From a virus, in the IMG/VR virus record IMGVR_UViG_3300027851_000029, positions 1 to 61,927 of that record: DNA of 61,927 nt; one strand, given 5' to 3'. Shown in pieces: positions 8,202 through 17,185 of the stretch. The notes below the pieces were generated by a model. The model saw only the letters and a list, made by a program, of their open reading frames with translations. It was not told where the DNA came from and ran no database searches. Numbering within the stretch: position 1 is the first letter of the stretch; each line of letters begins with the position of its first letter. The position numbers were made by a program, and so were the translations under genes.

Positions 8202-8695
8202 ACGACGCCACCACCGAACAAGCAATCCAGGCCGCGGGCGCGAACGTGGCGCCACGCATCACGCCGGACGACATCTCCGCCAACATCGTCAGTGAGCACT
8301 ACTTTACGGCAGCACAGGGTGCGCTGGGATTCGCCTGCAACCGCTCGTGGTTCGAGGGAAACGATGGCCCTTACGGCGAGCCCGGCCGCGAGCCGGGGCC
8401 TCTCGATCTGTTGACGCTGTGCGTCATCGTCCTGCGCAACGGCTTCACCGTGACAGGCGAGTCGGCTTGCGCCAGCCAGGAGAACTTCAACACCGAAATT
8501 GGCCAGCGCATCGCTCGCCAGAATGCCGTCGCCAAGATATGGCCTCTGATGGGCTATCAGTTGCGGCAGCACCTGCATGAGGCCCGAGACGTTGGTACAT
8601 ACGGCGCAGCCATTGAAGGCGGTGGGAGCCGGTCGCTCTGCACATGCGGACCAAACATGGCCTGCACCAACTGCTCCAACAAGCAATCGTCATGA
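8198..8695 (+). CDS. Gp49-family phage protein (N4 gp49 / Sf6 gp66-like)
   Basis: 165 residues. The core ITPDDISANIVSEHYFTAAQ, LTLCVIVLRNGFTVTGESAC and IARQNAVAKIWPLMGY is the hallmark of the N4 gp49/Sf6 gene 66 family, found in many tailed phages with unknown function. The C-terminus adds a cysteine cluster (CTCGPNMACTNC) that could bind a metal. ATGA coupling with the downstream gene and with the ancestral portal remnant suggests it belonged to the portal transcription unit. Confidence 0.85.
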   Translation: MNDATTEQAIQAAGANVAPRITPDDISANIVSEHYFTAAQGALGFACNRSWFEGNDGPYGEPGREPGPLDLLTLCVIVLRNGFTVTGESACASQENFNTEIGQRIARQNAVAKIWPLMGYQLRQHLHEARDVGTYGAAIEGGGSRSLCTCGPNMACTNCSNKQSS

Positions 8696-9096
8696 AAACC
8701 AATCCAGCATTCGCCCAAGGCGACATCGTTGAATACGTCAACCAGCCCGGCTGGGGTCAATTCTTGGTGCAAGACGTGGAGCAGGACAGCGTTGAAGGAA
8801 TTGTGTTCTACCGCCTGCACGTCAGTGGCGAGCGCAACGGCAACCAGATGACATTCCTCGAAGAGAACGCCGTCATGGTCAAGAAGTCCGATCGCATGCA
8901 ACCACACCAAGAGCGCGTGATCGCCGAGCGCGCCCGCGTCGATGGCGACACCGAGCGCCTGCATGCATTCACCGGAACCGAAACCATGCGAAGCCTCGAC
9001 CTGGCAGAACAGCACCGGCTTGTGCGACAGCTCAACCTGATGCGCCAGCTTCGCACGGTTCTTGACGAGCGCATCGCAGCCTTCACCCCAACCTAA
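8692..9096 (+). CDS. Hypothetical phage protein, 134 aa
   Basis: The ATG at 8692 overlaps the previous stop as ATGA; an earlier in-frame ATG lies inside the upstream gene. The N-terminal half is beta-rich (GDIVEYVNQPGWGQFLVQ). The C-terminal half carries a phage-typical helical segment (ERLHAFTGTETMRSLDLAEQ) that often accompanies Gp49-type proteins. It is likely cytoplasmic and of unknown role. Confidence 0.75.
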   Translation: MKTNPAFAQGDIVEYVNQPGWGQFLVQDVEQDSVEGIVFYRLHVSGERNGNQMTFLEENAVMVKKSDRMQPHQERVIAERARVDGDTERLHAFTGTETMRSLDLAEQHRLVRQLNLMRQLRTVLDERIAAFTPT

Positions 9097-9126
9097 ACCA
9101 CTATCACACACCATCAGGAGCCCACC

Positions 9127-10749
9127 ATGAGAAATATCCGCTACATCGGCAATTCCGCCATCAACAAGGCCTACTACCCACAGACCGGCATCATCTGGAC
9201 GCCTGGCATGGTTGATACCGTGCTTGACGACAAAGTGGCCGCTGAAATGCTGCTGCATCCTGATGTGTTTGAGGATGCTGGAGATTCGTTCGCCGTGAGC
9301 GGAGGCGCTATGTCGCTCGACCCCACCACCGGCGCAATGCAGATCGGCGGAGCTGCTCCGACTTCTGCGCAGCGTGCGGGCGTTCGGGCGGGGATTGGAT
9401 TTGCTGACGTTGCCTCGTTTTTGGCGAAGACGAAGGTGCTTGAACGTCCGCTTATTGATGAGCCAGTGACGGTGTCCATTACACCGCAGCCATCAACCGG
9501 AGACTACACAACATCACTGTCAGAATATCACGCGCTAATTACAAACTCCACCGGCAAGAGAAAAATACTGTTCACGAGCGCTGCGCTAGTACAGCAGAAC
9601 TTGGCAATTGCGCAGGAAATGAATGGTGGTGCTCCACAGATATTCTCTTCCGTACTCCAAGGAGTTCAAGGGCAGGGCGCTCCATTCACAGGCACCGCGA
9701 CCGGAAATTTCGGAAGGAGTTGTGTTAGGTTGATAACCCCTGCTCCAGTCATCACAATCGGATTTGTAGGGCAGTCAAACTATTCCTTCGCAAGAATACT
9801 TATCAATGGGAAGCGCCTTCCTGTCACGGCTCTTACTGGGGTGAACTTTAACGCGGCCCTGCTAGATGGCGCGGTTGGGATTCCGGCGCTCACCGCTGTG
9901 AGTGGAAACTTTGGGCGGACACTCACACTGACGTTTCAGTCAGCAGAGGTACGGACCATAGAAGTTGAAGACCTCCCAGGAGCCGCTATTATTACTGCAA
10001 TTGTAGTGGGACAAGAGTATCCAGTTGCTCCACTTGTTCGCCCGAAGATGCTTGTGCTTGGGGATTCGTTTGCAGGTTACGGAGGTCAGCTCGCAGGTGC
10101 AGAAAGTACGCTGCCAAGCGTTTCACTGACAACCGGAGTAGCCGAGGAGCTTGGCTTTGATGTGTGGCGCATGTCAACTGGGTCAACGGGTATTTATGCA
10201 CCAGGCCCAGGTGCATACCCAATGCGTTACATAAACCAACTTGCTCGAACCACGAACACCACGCTAGCTGATGGGACGCCAGGGGAAATGGGGTTTGCTG
10301 CAACATCTTATGGAACATATGCGCCCGATGTTATTTGGATTTACGGAACTGGAAACGATACAAGCGCCACCGTGGCAGAATATTCGCAGTACGCAGAAAA
10401 CCTGATTATTTGCGCAAAAGCGCTATACCCAGATGCAAAAATCATATGCACATCAATCTCCAGCGGGTTTACAGAAAGCGGTGCGGCTAGCCCACTTAAT
10501 GCCGTACTGCGTCAGATTTGCGAGTCCAACGGCGTGCTTTACATCCCAACGGGTGAAGATGAGCTTTCGCAGAGGTCTGCGTTATGGTCTGGAGCCGGGG
10601 AAATAAATGCGCCAGCAAACGACGGCGGGAACGCTGATTGGTATCTCGGTAAATATGGCGTTACTGGTGACAGGCACCCGGCGAAAATTGGTGTGCGCTA
10701 TGCGATTGCTTGGTTCACCAGGGAGATTGGGAAACGACTGAACTCGTAA
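9127..10749 (+). CDS. Virion-associated SGNH/GDSL hydrolase-like protein
   Basis: 540 residues. The first ~55 residues (KAYYPQTGIIWTPGMVDTVL) resemble small head or tail structural domains. Residues about 55-110 are Ala-rich, and from about 115 onward the DNA is noticeably more AT-rich, suggesting a fusion. The C-terminal domain fits an SGNH hydrolase: GDSF with Ser314 (block I), GTGND at 407-411 (block III), and DRHP with Asp515/His517. The acid is one position nearer to the histidine than in the usual DxxH, so catalysis is likely but not certain. Such domains deacetylate or de-esterify surface polysaccharide. I infer a receptor-modifying virion enzyme. Confidence 0.75.
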   Translation: MRNIRYIGNSAINKAYYPQTGIIWTPGMVDTVLDDKVAAEMLLHPDVFEDAGDSFAVSGGAMSLDPTTGAMQIGGAAPTSAQRAGVRAGIGFADVASFLAKTKVLERPLIDEPVTVSITPQPSTGDYTTSLSEYHALITNSTGKRKILFTSAALVQQNLAIAQEMNGGAPQIFSSVLQGVQGQGAPFTGTATGNFGRSCVRLITPAPVITIGFVGQSNYSFARILINGKRLPVTALTGVNFNAALLDGAVGIPALTAVSGNFGRTLTLTFQSAEVRTIEVEDLPGAAIITAIVVGQEYPVAPLVRPKMLVLGDSFAGYGGQLAGAESTLPSVSLTTGVAEELGFDVWRMSTGSTGIYAPGPGAYPMRYINQLARTTNTTLADGTPGEMGFAATSYGTYAPDVIWIYGTGNDTSATVAEYSQYAENLIICAKALYPDAKIICTSISSGFTESGAASPLNAVLRQICESNGVLYIPTGEDELSQRSALWSGAGEINAPANDGGNADWYLGKYGVTGDRHPAKIGVRYAIAWFTREIGKRLNS

Positions 10750-10847
10750 CCCAACCAACCACACCCAGAAGCCCTCCCGCGATGGCTTCCATCCCCGCAA
10801 GATCGGGCGTGACGTGCTGACCCAGCAATAGAGTCACGCCACAAAAG

Positions 10848-10869
10848 AACCCGCCTTGTGCGGGTTTTT
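10848..10869 (+). terminator. Rho-independent terminator
   Basis: AACCCGC at 10848-10854 pairs with GCGGGTT at 10860-10866 over a five-base loop and runs into a T-tract. It closes the packaging/portal unit 18 bases before the next late-unit motif. Confidence 0.85.
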
Positions 10870-10887
10870 GCATTCTTAGAGGCTTCG

Positions 10888-10901
10888 CCCGGCATAGGGT
10901 T
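10888..10901 (+). promoter_or_regulatory. Late-unit motif CCCGGCATAGGGTT, copy 2
   Basis: Perfect 14-base copy immediately downstream of a terminator. It begins the scaffold/capsid unit, with an unusually long leader of about 190 bases before the scaffold start. Confidence 0.6.
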
Positions 10902-11011
10902 TGCCGACACCCCAAGAAGCCCCGAGACTGTGAACCAAGCCCAAGGCCAAAAGCCGAAGGCGAAACAACCTGCTCGTGAGAGCCGGTAATTCCCGCAGCA
11001 GGAGGCGCGCG

Positions 11012-11033
11012 GGCCAGGTCTTCGGACCTGGCC
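11012..11033 (+). other. UUCG-capped hairpin in capsid-operon leader
   Basis: GGCCAGGTC, loop TTCG, GACCTGGCC form a perfect nine-pair stem within the untranslated leader (10902-11094) of the scaffold gene. No U-tract follows. The rest of the leader shows no convincing open frame. It may stabilise or process the mRNA. Confidence 0.6.
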
Positions 11034-11094
11034 AGTCGCCGAATGTGATGCCCATGCAGGCCGAGCCGGATAGCTCGGATGGAGCACGCAAGCA

Positions 11095-12072
11095 ATGACA
11101 GTTGAGCACAACGCAGCAGCAATGCTGGAGGCGGCTTTGAGTGGTGAACTGGCGCTGGATGGCGAACAGAAGACCGTTGAACCGCAAGTCGATGATGGTT
11201 TGAAGTCGGATCAGCAGGACGACACCGACGATGGCAAGACCAAAGGTGATGCAGGCGCGCAAGCGAATGACGAACCCGAAGGCGCACCCATTGTCAGCAA
11301 GTCAGGCGCTTACACGATCCCCTACGAGAAGTTGGCAAGTGCCCGCCAGGAGCGCGACCAGTTCAAGGCCAAGAGTGAAGAACTCGCCGCCCAACTCGCG
11401 CAACTGACCGAAGCACAGCAGGCCAATCTGGCGAAGGCAGCAGAAGGCGCACAGGCAAGGCAGGATGCCGGCCAGGCGCAAACGCAGTCTGACCAGACCC
11501 TGGCAGCAGCGCAGGCTGCGATTTCTCAAGGCGTTGACCCAGCCCTATTCGGGGATTTCTCCGAAGAAGGTATTGCCAACGGCATCAAGGCGTTACTGGC
11601 GCAGGCAGTCCCTGCCATTCGGGCCGAGTTGAAGGCCGAAATGGACAAGGAACTCGCACCCTTCAAACAGGTGCAGGTGAAGACCGCCGCAGATGCTCAC
11701 ATGACAGCGATCTACGCGAAGCACCCGGATGCCGACGAGTTGGTCGAATCTGGCGAATTCAAGAAGTGGATCGATAGCTTGCCCAGCTTTTCGCGCCAAG
11801 GCGTCGAAAAAGCCATGCAGGCCGGAACGACCGAGCAGATTGTCGAAGTTTTTGATTCGTTCAAGGCGCTGTCGGGCAAGCCCGCAGCCAACCCCAAGCC
11901 TGCACTGGATGTGCAACGCCGGGTCCCAACCTCGCTGTCGGAGATAGCCGGTGGATCGCCTGTGGACGTGACGCAGCAAACACTGGCCATGGCCGGAAAC
12001 CCGGGTGCCTTGCTGGACCGGATGGCCGACATGACCAAAGAACAGATTGATGCGGTGATGAACCGCGTTTGA
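11095..12072 (+). CDS. Scaffolding protein (probable)
   Basis: 325 residues, acidic and very Ala/Gln/Glu/Lys-rich, with a long predicted coiled coil (about 80-145) and a helical C-terminal segment. This is the composition expected of an internal scaffold. It lies immediately upstream of the major capsid gene, where scaffolds sit in P22- and N4-like head modules. There is no protease motif. It would direct procapsid assembly and be released. The assignment rests on position and composition rather than a sequence signature. Confidence 0.7.
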   Translation: MTVEHNAAAMLEAALSGELALDGEQKTVEPQVDDGLKSDQQDDTDDGKTKGDAGAQANDEPEGAPIVSKSGAYTIPYEKLASARQERDQFKAKSEELAAQLAQLTEAQQANLAKAAEGAQARQDAGQAQTQSDQTLAAAQAAISQGVDPALFGDFSEEGIANGIKALLAQAVPAIRAELKAEMDKELAPFKQVQVKTAADAHMTAIYAKHPDADELVESGEFKKWIDSLPSFSRQGVEKAMQAGTTEQIVEVFDSFKALSGKPAANPKPALDVQRRVPTSLSEIAGGSPVDVTQQTLAMAGNPGALLDRMADMTKEQIDAVMNRV

Positions 12073-12126
12073 GCAACACCGAGCTGCCCGTGATGGGTCG
12101 CTTCTATCCCAACGAAGGAGGTCAAC

Positions 12127-13422
12127 ATGACCACGAAATCCAGTGTGGCCGCGGGTTCGCCCAACGCCCAGTTTGTCCAAGCTGCCGGCCTGTTCGCACA
12201 GTCCATGCAGCGCAACTCGACGCTCGGTCGCCTGTCTGGCCCGATGCCCCGAAACGAAGCGGGTGCCGCCGAAGTCGTGCGCAAGCAGACATCGACCGAC
12301 ATGCCCATCGTCAAGGCAATGGACCTGACCCGCGGCAAGGGCGACGAAGTTGAATTCCAGTTCCTGCAACCGGTCGGCGCCTACCCCATCATGGGTTCGC
12401 GCACCGCCGAAGGCAAAGGCACTGGCCTGAGCTACGACAAGGCCCGTCTGCGCGTCAACCAGGCCCGCTTCCCGGTGGACCTGGGCGACACGATGACCGA
12501 CCTGCGCTCTGCTGTGGACTTCCGTCGCATGGGCCGCCCGGTGGCCCAGTCGCTGATGGATGGCTACATGGACCAGTCCACCCTGGTTCACGCTGCCGGC
12601 GCTCGTGGCTTTCACGACAACATCGAATGGCGCGTGCCCACCGCCGCCCACGCCGATTTCGCCGACATGATGGTGAACACGGTCAAGGCCCCCACCAAGA
12701 ACCGCCACTTCATGGCCGGCGGCGCCAACGGCATCGAGCCCTTCACCGTCAACGCGGGTGAAGTGCAGATCGCCACCACCGACCTCCTGACCATGGATGT
12801 CGTGGATGGTGTTCGCACCATGATCGAGTCGATTGCCCTGCCGCCCCCGGCAGTGAAGATCCCCGGTGATGTGGTGGCCGAAGACAGCCCGTTGCGGGTG
12901 ATGCTGGTTTCCCCGGCTCAGTACCACGCCTTCTCGCAGGATTCGAGCTTCCGCCAGTTCCAGGCGAACGCTCTGGCCCGAGCGACCAAGGCCAAGAACC
13001 ACCCGCTGTTCCTCGGCGAGTGCGGTCTGTGGAACGGCATCCTGCTGATGAAGATGCCCAAGCCGATCCGCTTCTACGCTGGCGACGCGATCATGTATTG
13101 CGCCGCCAACGACACCGAAACGGAAACCTCGTGCATCGTGCCTGCCGCGTTCAGCACGACCCACGCTGTTGACCGCGCCATCCTCCTGGGTGGTCAGGCC
13201 ATCGGCCAGGCGTTCGGCTCCAGCCGCCACGGCGGCATGCCCTTCTTCTGGAAAGAGAAGGACTTCGACCACGACGACAAGATGGAACTGCTGATCGGCG
13301 CCATTCAGGGCCTGATGAAGATCCGCTGGCTCGTGGACCAGGGCAACGGCTCGAAGCACTACACCGACCACGGTGTGATCGCCATCGACACCGCTGTGCC
13401 GATCCTGGGCGCTCGCTCGTAA
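12127..13422 (+). CDS. Major capsid protein (N4 gp56/DUF4043-like)
   Basis: 431 residues. The segment QFLQPVGAYPIMGSRTAEG, followed by DKARLRVNQARFPVDLGD and DYMDQ-like helices, matches the N4-type major capsid family found in Bcep22-like phages. A strong AAGGAGG ribosome site precedes the start, as expected for a highly expressed gene. The product forms the icosahedral shell. A UUCG hairpin follows the stop. Confidence 0.9.
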   Translation: MTTKSSVAAGSPNAQFVQAAGLFAQSMQRNSTLGRLSGPMPRNEAGAAEVVRKQTSTDMPIVKAMDLTRGKGDEVEFQFLQPVGAYPIMGSRTAEGKGTGLSYDKARLRVNQARFPVDLGDTMTDLRSAVDFRRMGRPVAQSLMDGYMDQSTLVHAAGARGFHDNIEWRVPTAAHADFADMMVNTVKAPTKNRHFMAGGANGIEPFTVNAGEVQIATTDLLTMDVVDGVRTMIESIALPPPAVKIPGDVVAEDSPLRVMLVSPAQYHAFSQDSSFRQFQANALARATKAKNHPLFLGECGLWNGILLMKMPKPIRFYAGDAIMYCAANDTETETSCIVPAAFSTTHAVDRAILLGGQAIGQAFGSSRHGGMPFFWKEKDFDHDDKMELLIGAIQGLMKIRWLVDQGNGSKHYTDHGVIAIDTAVPILGARS

Positions 13423-13429
13423 AGCAACA

Positions 13430-13449
13430 GGCAGGGCTTCGGCCCTGCT
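13430..13449 (+). other. UUCG-capped hairpin after capsid gene
   Basis: GCAGGGC, loop TTCG, GCCCTGC lie between the capsid stop and the next gene. No T-run follows, so partial termination or 3'-end protection of capsid mRNA is more likely than full termination. Confidence 0.6.
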
Positions 13450-13482
13450 GTTCCATCCCTTCATCAGATTTAGGAGCCCGAA

Positions 13483-13968
13483 ATGGCAACCATCACCAAA
13501 AACACCAAGGACGCCCGCGTGCAACTTGGCTCGACCCCTTGGGGCAACCTGTCGGCCCTTCCCTACAAGGTGCAGACCAACGCATCCGGCGCCGTCATCG
13601 GCTCGGACACGACCGCTGCCGTGGCCTCCGGCGACAAGGTTCGCGTGGGCCTGCTGCCCGCCGGCTTCCGGTTCGTTGACAGCGAAGTGATCGTGTCCGA
13701 CGCCTGGACCGCAGCCGTGACCGCCAACCTGGGCTTTGAATACGTCGATGGCGTGGACGATGCCGCCGTGCCGCAGTCTGCAACCTACTTCGGTAGCGCG
13801 CTGGCTGTGAACGCGCTGGGCCGTCTGCGCAATGCAACGACCAACGCTCCCGTTGTGCTCCAGAAAGAAGCCTGGTTGATCCTGACCACTGGCGGAGCGG
13901 CCAACGCTTCGGCGTCCGTGACCGACATCGTGGTGTTCGGCATCGCTGAAGGCACCGTCAACGGCTGA
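13483..13968 (+). CDS. Head decoration/structural protein (probable)
   Basis: 161 residues, beta-rich, Ala/Val/Thr-rich and without charged clusters, directly after the major capsid gene and with its own Shine-Dalgarno (AGGAG). Proteins of this size, composition and position are usually capsid decoration or stabilising proteins. No specific signature is recognised. It is flanked on both sides by UUCG hairpins, which may set its expression relative to capsid protein. Confidence 0.6.
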   Translation: MATITKNTKDARVQLGSTPWGNLSALPYKVQTNASGAVIGSDTTAAVASGDKVRVGLLPAGFRFVDSEVIVSDAWTAAVTANLGFEYVDGVDDAAVPQSATYFGSALAVNALGRLRNATTNAPVVLQKEAWLILTTGGAANASASVTDIVVFGIAEGTVNG

Positions 13969-13984
13969 TTTTTCGCCGGAACGT

Positions 13985-14010
13985 AGCGGGCTGGCTTCGG
14001 CTGGCCCGCT
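13985..14010 (+). other. Intergenic hairpin
   Basis: AGCGGGC at 13985-13991 pairs with GCCCGCT at 14004-14010, enclosing a small TTCG-containing inner loop. It is the third hairpin of this type in the head operon and again lacks a U-tract. Confidence 0.55.
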
Positions 14011-14023
14011 TCTGGAGACACAC

Positions 14024-14416
14024 ATGGAATTCGTCCGCATCAAGTACACCGGCTGGAAGCCCTACACCGACCGCACGCCTCTGAAAACCGCGTGGACGCC
14101 CGGTGACACCAAGCCCATCCCGGCCCAGTACGCGAAACCGCTGCTGCGCTTCGCCGAGTTCAAGGTGAGCGACGACACCACCGCCGCTCCCGAGCAAGAG
14201 CAGGCGATGGCCGAGGCCGCGACGCTGGCCGTTGAGCAGGAGAAGGACGACGAGCACCAGCAAATGGAATCCATGCTGCTGCATGTCGAGTCCATGGACA
14301 AGGACACGCTCGAAGCCTACGCCGAGAAGTACCAGACCAAGCTGGACAAGCGCCTGGGTGTCGCCAAACTGCGCGCCGAAGTCGCCAACCTGATCGAGCA
14401 GTTCGGGGTGCGCTGA
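14024..14416 (+). CDS. Head-region protein with C-terminal HeH/SAP-like helix pair
   Basis: 130 residues. The N-terminal ~45 residues (IKYTGWKPYTDRT...WTPGDTKPIP) resemble the short beta domain seen at the start of several phage head proteins, and a similar motif opens the SGNH protein of this phage. A Glu/Gln-rich linker follows. The last 40 residues (KDTLEAYAEKYQTKLDKRLG) look like a helix-extension-helix motif that often binds nucleic acid. A role in the head is inferred from position only. Confidence 0.6.
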   Translation: MEFVRIKYTGWKPYTDRTPLKTAWTPGDTKPIPAQYAKPLLRFAEFKVSDDTTAAPEQEQAMAEAATLAVEQEKDDEHQQMESMLLHVESMDKDTLEAYAEKYQTKLDKRLGVAKLRAEVANLIEQFGVR

Positions 14417-14417
14417 C

Positions 14418-15086
14418 ATGACGCTCGAAGAACTGATCCGCCGATTCCGCGTCAACGTGAACGACAAGGCGCTGCCTTACCTGTTCGAAGACCTGGATGT
14501 GACGGATTGGCTCAACGAAGCCCAAGAGCAGGCCTGCATCCGCGCCCGCCTGCTGCGTGACGACGCCACCGTGGCCGTCACACAAATTCCGCTGACCGTG
14601 GGCACGCACACCTATGCGCTGCACGAGTCGGTCTATGAGCTGATCTCGGTACGCCTGATCCACGCAAGCGGTGATGACCCGACACCGCTACCGATTCAGT
14701 CCCGTGAGTGGCTGGACAAGAACATCCCGGACTGGCGCGAGAGCGAAGAAGAAGCCTTCTGCATCGTGCAGGACGACACAAAGATTCGGGTTGTCGGCAC
14801 GTTTGTTGCCGATGACCGCATCGATCTGGAGTGCTACCGCCTTCCGCTGGAAGCGCTCGCCAACGACGCCGACGAGCCAGAGATTCACCGCGCGAACCAC
14901 ATCCACCTGATCGACTGGGCGATGCACAAGGGATTCAGCATCCCCGACATGGAGGTGTTCGACCCGGATCGTGCAAACAAAGCCGAGGCCCGCTTCACGC
15001 GCCACTTCGGCCCGCTGCCCGACGCCGACATGCGCCGCATCACGCGCCACGACGTCGAGCACGCCAACACATCAATCCTGCCATGA
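14418..15086 (+). CDS. Head-to-tail adaptor (probable)
   Basis: 222 residues. It begins MTLEELIRRFRVNVND, followed by a helical DWLNEAQEQACIRARLL segment and a beta region, the pattern of phage adaptor proteins that sit below the portal. Its place between head genes and the tail-hub gene fits P22 gp4-like connectors. It ends in an ATGA overlap with the next gene. The fold assignment is from resemblance, not a diagnostic motif. Confidence 0.65.
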   Translation: MTLEELIRRFRVNVNDKALPYLFEDLDVTDWLNEAQEQACIRARLLRDDATVAVTQIPLTVGTHTYALHESVYELISVRLIHASGDDPTPLPIQSREWLDKNIPDWRESEEEAFCIVQDDTKIRVVGTFVADDRIDLECYRLPLEALANDADEPEIHRANHIHLIDWAMHKGFSIPDMEVFDPDRANKAEARFTRHFGPLPDADMRRITRHDVEHANTSILP

Positions 15087-16309
15087 AGCCCGTCAAAGTA
15101 CCGGGCTTCACCGGCATCAACAACCGCGCGCCGGATGACCGCCTGCCCAAGGACCAGTCTGGCAAGAGCGCCGTGCGCGATGCGGTGAACGTGGACCTGA
15201 CGGAAGTCGGCACATTCCAGCGCCGGCCAGGCTCCGAGCGCATCGTGACAGGCTCCAATGTCCGAAGCCTGACGAGTTCGGGCGGTTATGGATACTACGC
15301 ATCGGGCGCCAGCCTGTACCGATTCGACGGCGTTGCGCCTTCCGAGTCCGTGGCGCAACTGGCGTCGGCCTTCGCCAACGTCTGCTACGCCGAAACACCG
15401 AACGGCCTCGCCTGGTCGGACGGCTTCACGCTGAACCTGATCCGAGGTGGATCGACGGCCCGCCTGGTGCCGGCCATGCCGAACCCGGCGCCGCTGTGTG
15501 TCGGCCAGGCTGGCGGTTCATTGCGCGAAGGCATGTACGCGGTGTGCTTCGCAACCGTGCTGGCCAGCGGCCTGCGATCGGCCCTGACCGAGCCCGCTTT
15601 TGTGCAGGTTCCCGAGAACGGGCGCATCCGCCTGACCATGGCCGCACTGGCTGCGACGGTTGATGTGTTCGTCACGGCGCCCGATGGCGACATCTTCTAC
15701 CGCGACCGCACGCTGCCGATCGGCACCACGCTGCAGGATCTGAGCGTCATCACATCCAGCGGTGAACCCGTGGTGCACGAGGTCACGGCCTCGCTTCCTC
15801 CTGCTGACATCCTGGCGTACCACAACGGGCGCCTGCTGTCGGCTCAAGGCCAGTTCGTGCGCTACTCGCTGCCCTACAGCCTGGGCCTGTACAAGCCCGG
15901 CACCGGCTACATCCCGTTCCCAGATCCAGTCACGCTGGTGGCAGCGGTCGAGGGTGGCGTCTACATGGCGACGGCGAAGAAGACATGGTTTTTCCCGGGT
16001 GGTGACGTGTCCAAGGCCGAAATGGCTGAAGTCGCGCCCTACGGCGCCACGCCCGGCACGCTCGCCACGATCCCGAACAGCAAGGATGTGACGTGGTTCA
16101 GCCCGCGCGGCCCCGTGCGTGCCGGCATCGATGGCTCGATCACGCTGCTGCAGGACAAACAGATCGCATTCGCACCGGCCGACTCCGGCGCATCCATCTA
16201 CCGCGAAACCAATGGTTTGCGGACTCTCATCACGGCGCTGTCTGGCAGTTCACCGGGCAGCGGTACGGCGGCTTTCGGCTGCTACATGACGGCGCGTTCT
16301 GTAACTTAA
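15083..16309 (+). CDS. Tail hub/nozzle-like protein (probable)
   Basis: The ATG at 15083 overlaps the preceding stop; a much longer upstream frame is rejected because it runs through the adaptor gene. The 408-residue product is beta-rich, with repeated short strands and GxY/GxW turns, compatible with the beta-propeller of P22 gp10-type packaged-DNA stabilisation or nozzle proteins. RRPGSERIV near the N-terminus is typical of this family in podoviruses. It would plug or extend the portal-adaptor stack. Confidence 0.65.
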   Translation: MKPVKVPGFTGINNRAPDDRLPKDQSGKSAVRDAVNVDLTEVGTFQRRPGSERIVTGSNVRSLTSSGGYGYYASGASLYRFDGVAPSESVAQLASAFANVCYAETPNGLAWSDGFTLNLIRGGSTARLVPAMPNPAPLCVGQAGGSLREGMYAVCFATVLASGLRSALTEPAFVQVPENGRIRLTMAALAATVDVFVTAPDGDIFYRDRTLPIGTTLQDLSVITSSGEPVVHEVTASLPPADILAYHNGRLLSAQGQFVRYSLPYSLGLYKPGTGYIPFPDPVTLVAAVEGGVYMATAKKTWFFPGGDVSKAEMAEVAPYGATPGTLATIPNSKDVTWFSPRGPVRAGIDGSITLLQDKQIAFAPADSGASIYRETNGLRTLITALSGSSPGSGTAAFGCYMTARSVT

Positions 16310-16321
16310 AGGAGGGTCGAA

Positions 16322-16735
16322 ATGATCCCGGTTGAAGGCTTGAATTACCTGTGGTCTGCCGCGCTCAAAGCGGGCACCCAATATCCGAACCTGTACGTCG
16401 GTCTGTACAAGGGCGACTACACGCCGCAGCCCGGCGACACCATGGCGACCTTCCCCGGGCTCGCCACCGAGCAGACGCTGTACTCGCAGACCACCCGGCC
16501 TGAACTGGTGCTGGGCGCCATCGCCGACGGCGCGGTGGACAACGAGGCATCCGTTGCCCTGTTCACCGGCACCACCGCCGCCGAAACCGCAACGGGCGGC
16601 TTTGTATCCACCTCGCCGACCAAGGGATCCACGACCGGCGTGCTGATCGCGGCCGTGCGCTTCCCGTCGCCGCTGCCGCTTGGTGTCGGCAACAAGATCG
16701 AAATCACCGCCCCCTTCACCGCAATCTCTGTCTAA
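16322..16735 (+). CDS. Virion structural protein, 137 aa (hypothetical)
   Basis: A small Thr/Ala/Gly-rich beta protein with a good GGAGG ribosome site. NLYVGLYKGDYTPQPGDTMA near the N-terminus resembles phage neck or tail proteins of Bcep22-like genomes. It is one of three similar-sized consecutive genes (16322-17650) between the tail hub and a large tail protein. No catalytic motif. Confidence 0.6.
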   Translation: MIPVEGLNYLWSAALKAGTQYPNLYVGLYKGDYTPQPGDTMATFPGLATEQTLYSQTTRPELVLGAIADGAVDNEASVALFTGTTAAETATGGFVSTSPTKGSTTGVLIAAVRFPSPLPLGVGNKIEITAPFTAISV

Positions 16736-16744
16736 GGAGCCATC

Positions 16745-17185
16745 ATGGCAAAACAATCAACCGGCCTGCGCAATTACATGCTCGACACGGGCAGCTTCAA
16801 GGCTGCCATGGACCTTGGTTTCGTCAAAATCTACGCCGGCACCATCCCGTCTTCGGCCAATGACAGCCTGGGCGGCGCGACGCTGCTGTGCACGATCAGC
16901 AACAACTCGACGGCCACGGGCCTAACGGTTGAAGCGGTTGCTGCCGATGGCGTAATCACCAAGACCGTCGCCGAAGTCTGGAGTGGCGTGAACGTGGCGA
17001 CCGGCACGGCATCGTTTTTCCGCTTTGTGACCGCCGCAGACGATGGCACCCTGAGCACCACGCAACGCCGCTGGCAGGGAACGGTCGGTATCGCCGGCCA
17101 CGACATGAACATCTCGGACACCGCACTGGTTTCCGCCGCGCCGCAGTTGATCGACTACGCGACCTTCGCACTGCCGACCGAGTAA
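16745..17185 (+). CDS. Virion structural protein, 146 aa (hypothetical)
   Basis: It starts after an AAGGAG site nine bases beyond the previous stop. A conserved-looking N-terminus (GLRNYMLDTGSFKAAMDLG and KIYAGTIPSSAND) precedes an Ala/Thr/Val-rich beta domain. Size and composition resemble tail or head-fibre subunits. It is directly followed by the next start (TAAATG). Function unknown. Confidence 0.6.
   Translation: MAKQSTGLRNYMLDTGSFKAAMDLGFVKIYAGTIPSSANDSLGGATLLCTISNNSTATGLTVEAVAADGVITKTVAEVWSGVNVATGTASFFRFVTAADDGTLSTTQRRWQGTVGIAGHDMNISDTALVSAAPQLIDYATFALPTE

Noticed and set aside
11593-14049. 818-codon open frame on the minus strand.
   Set aside because: Shadow of scaffold, capsid and decoration genes in GC-rich DNA; His/Gly-rich composition unlike a real protein and no ribosome site.
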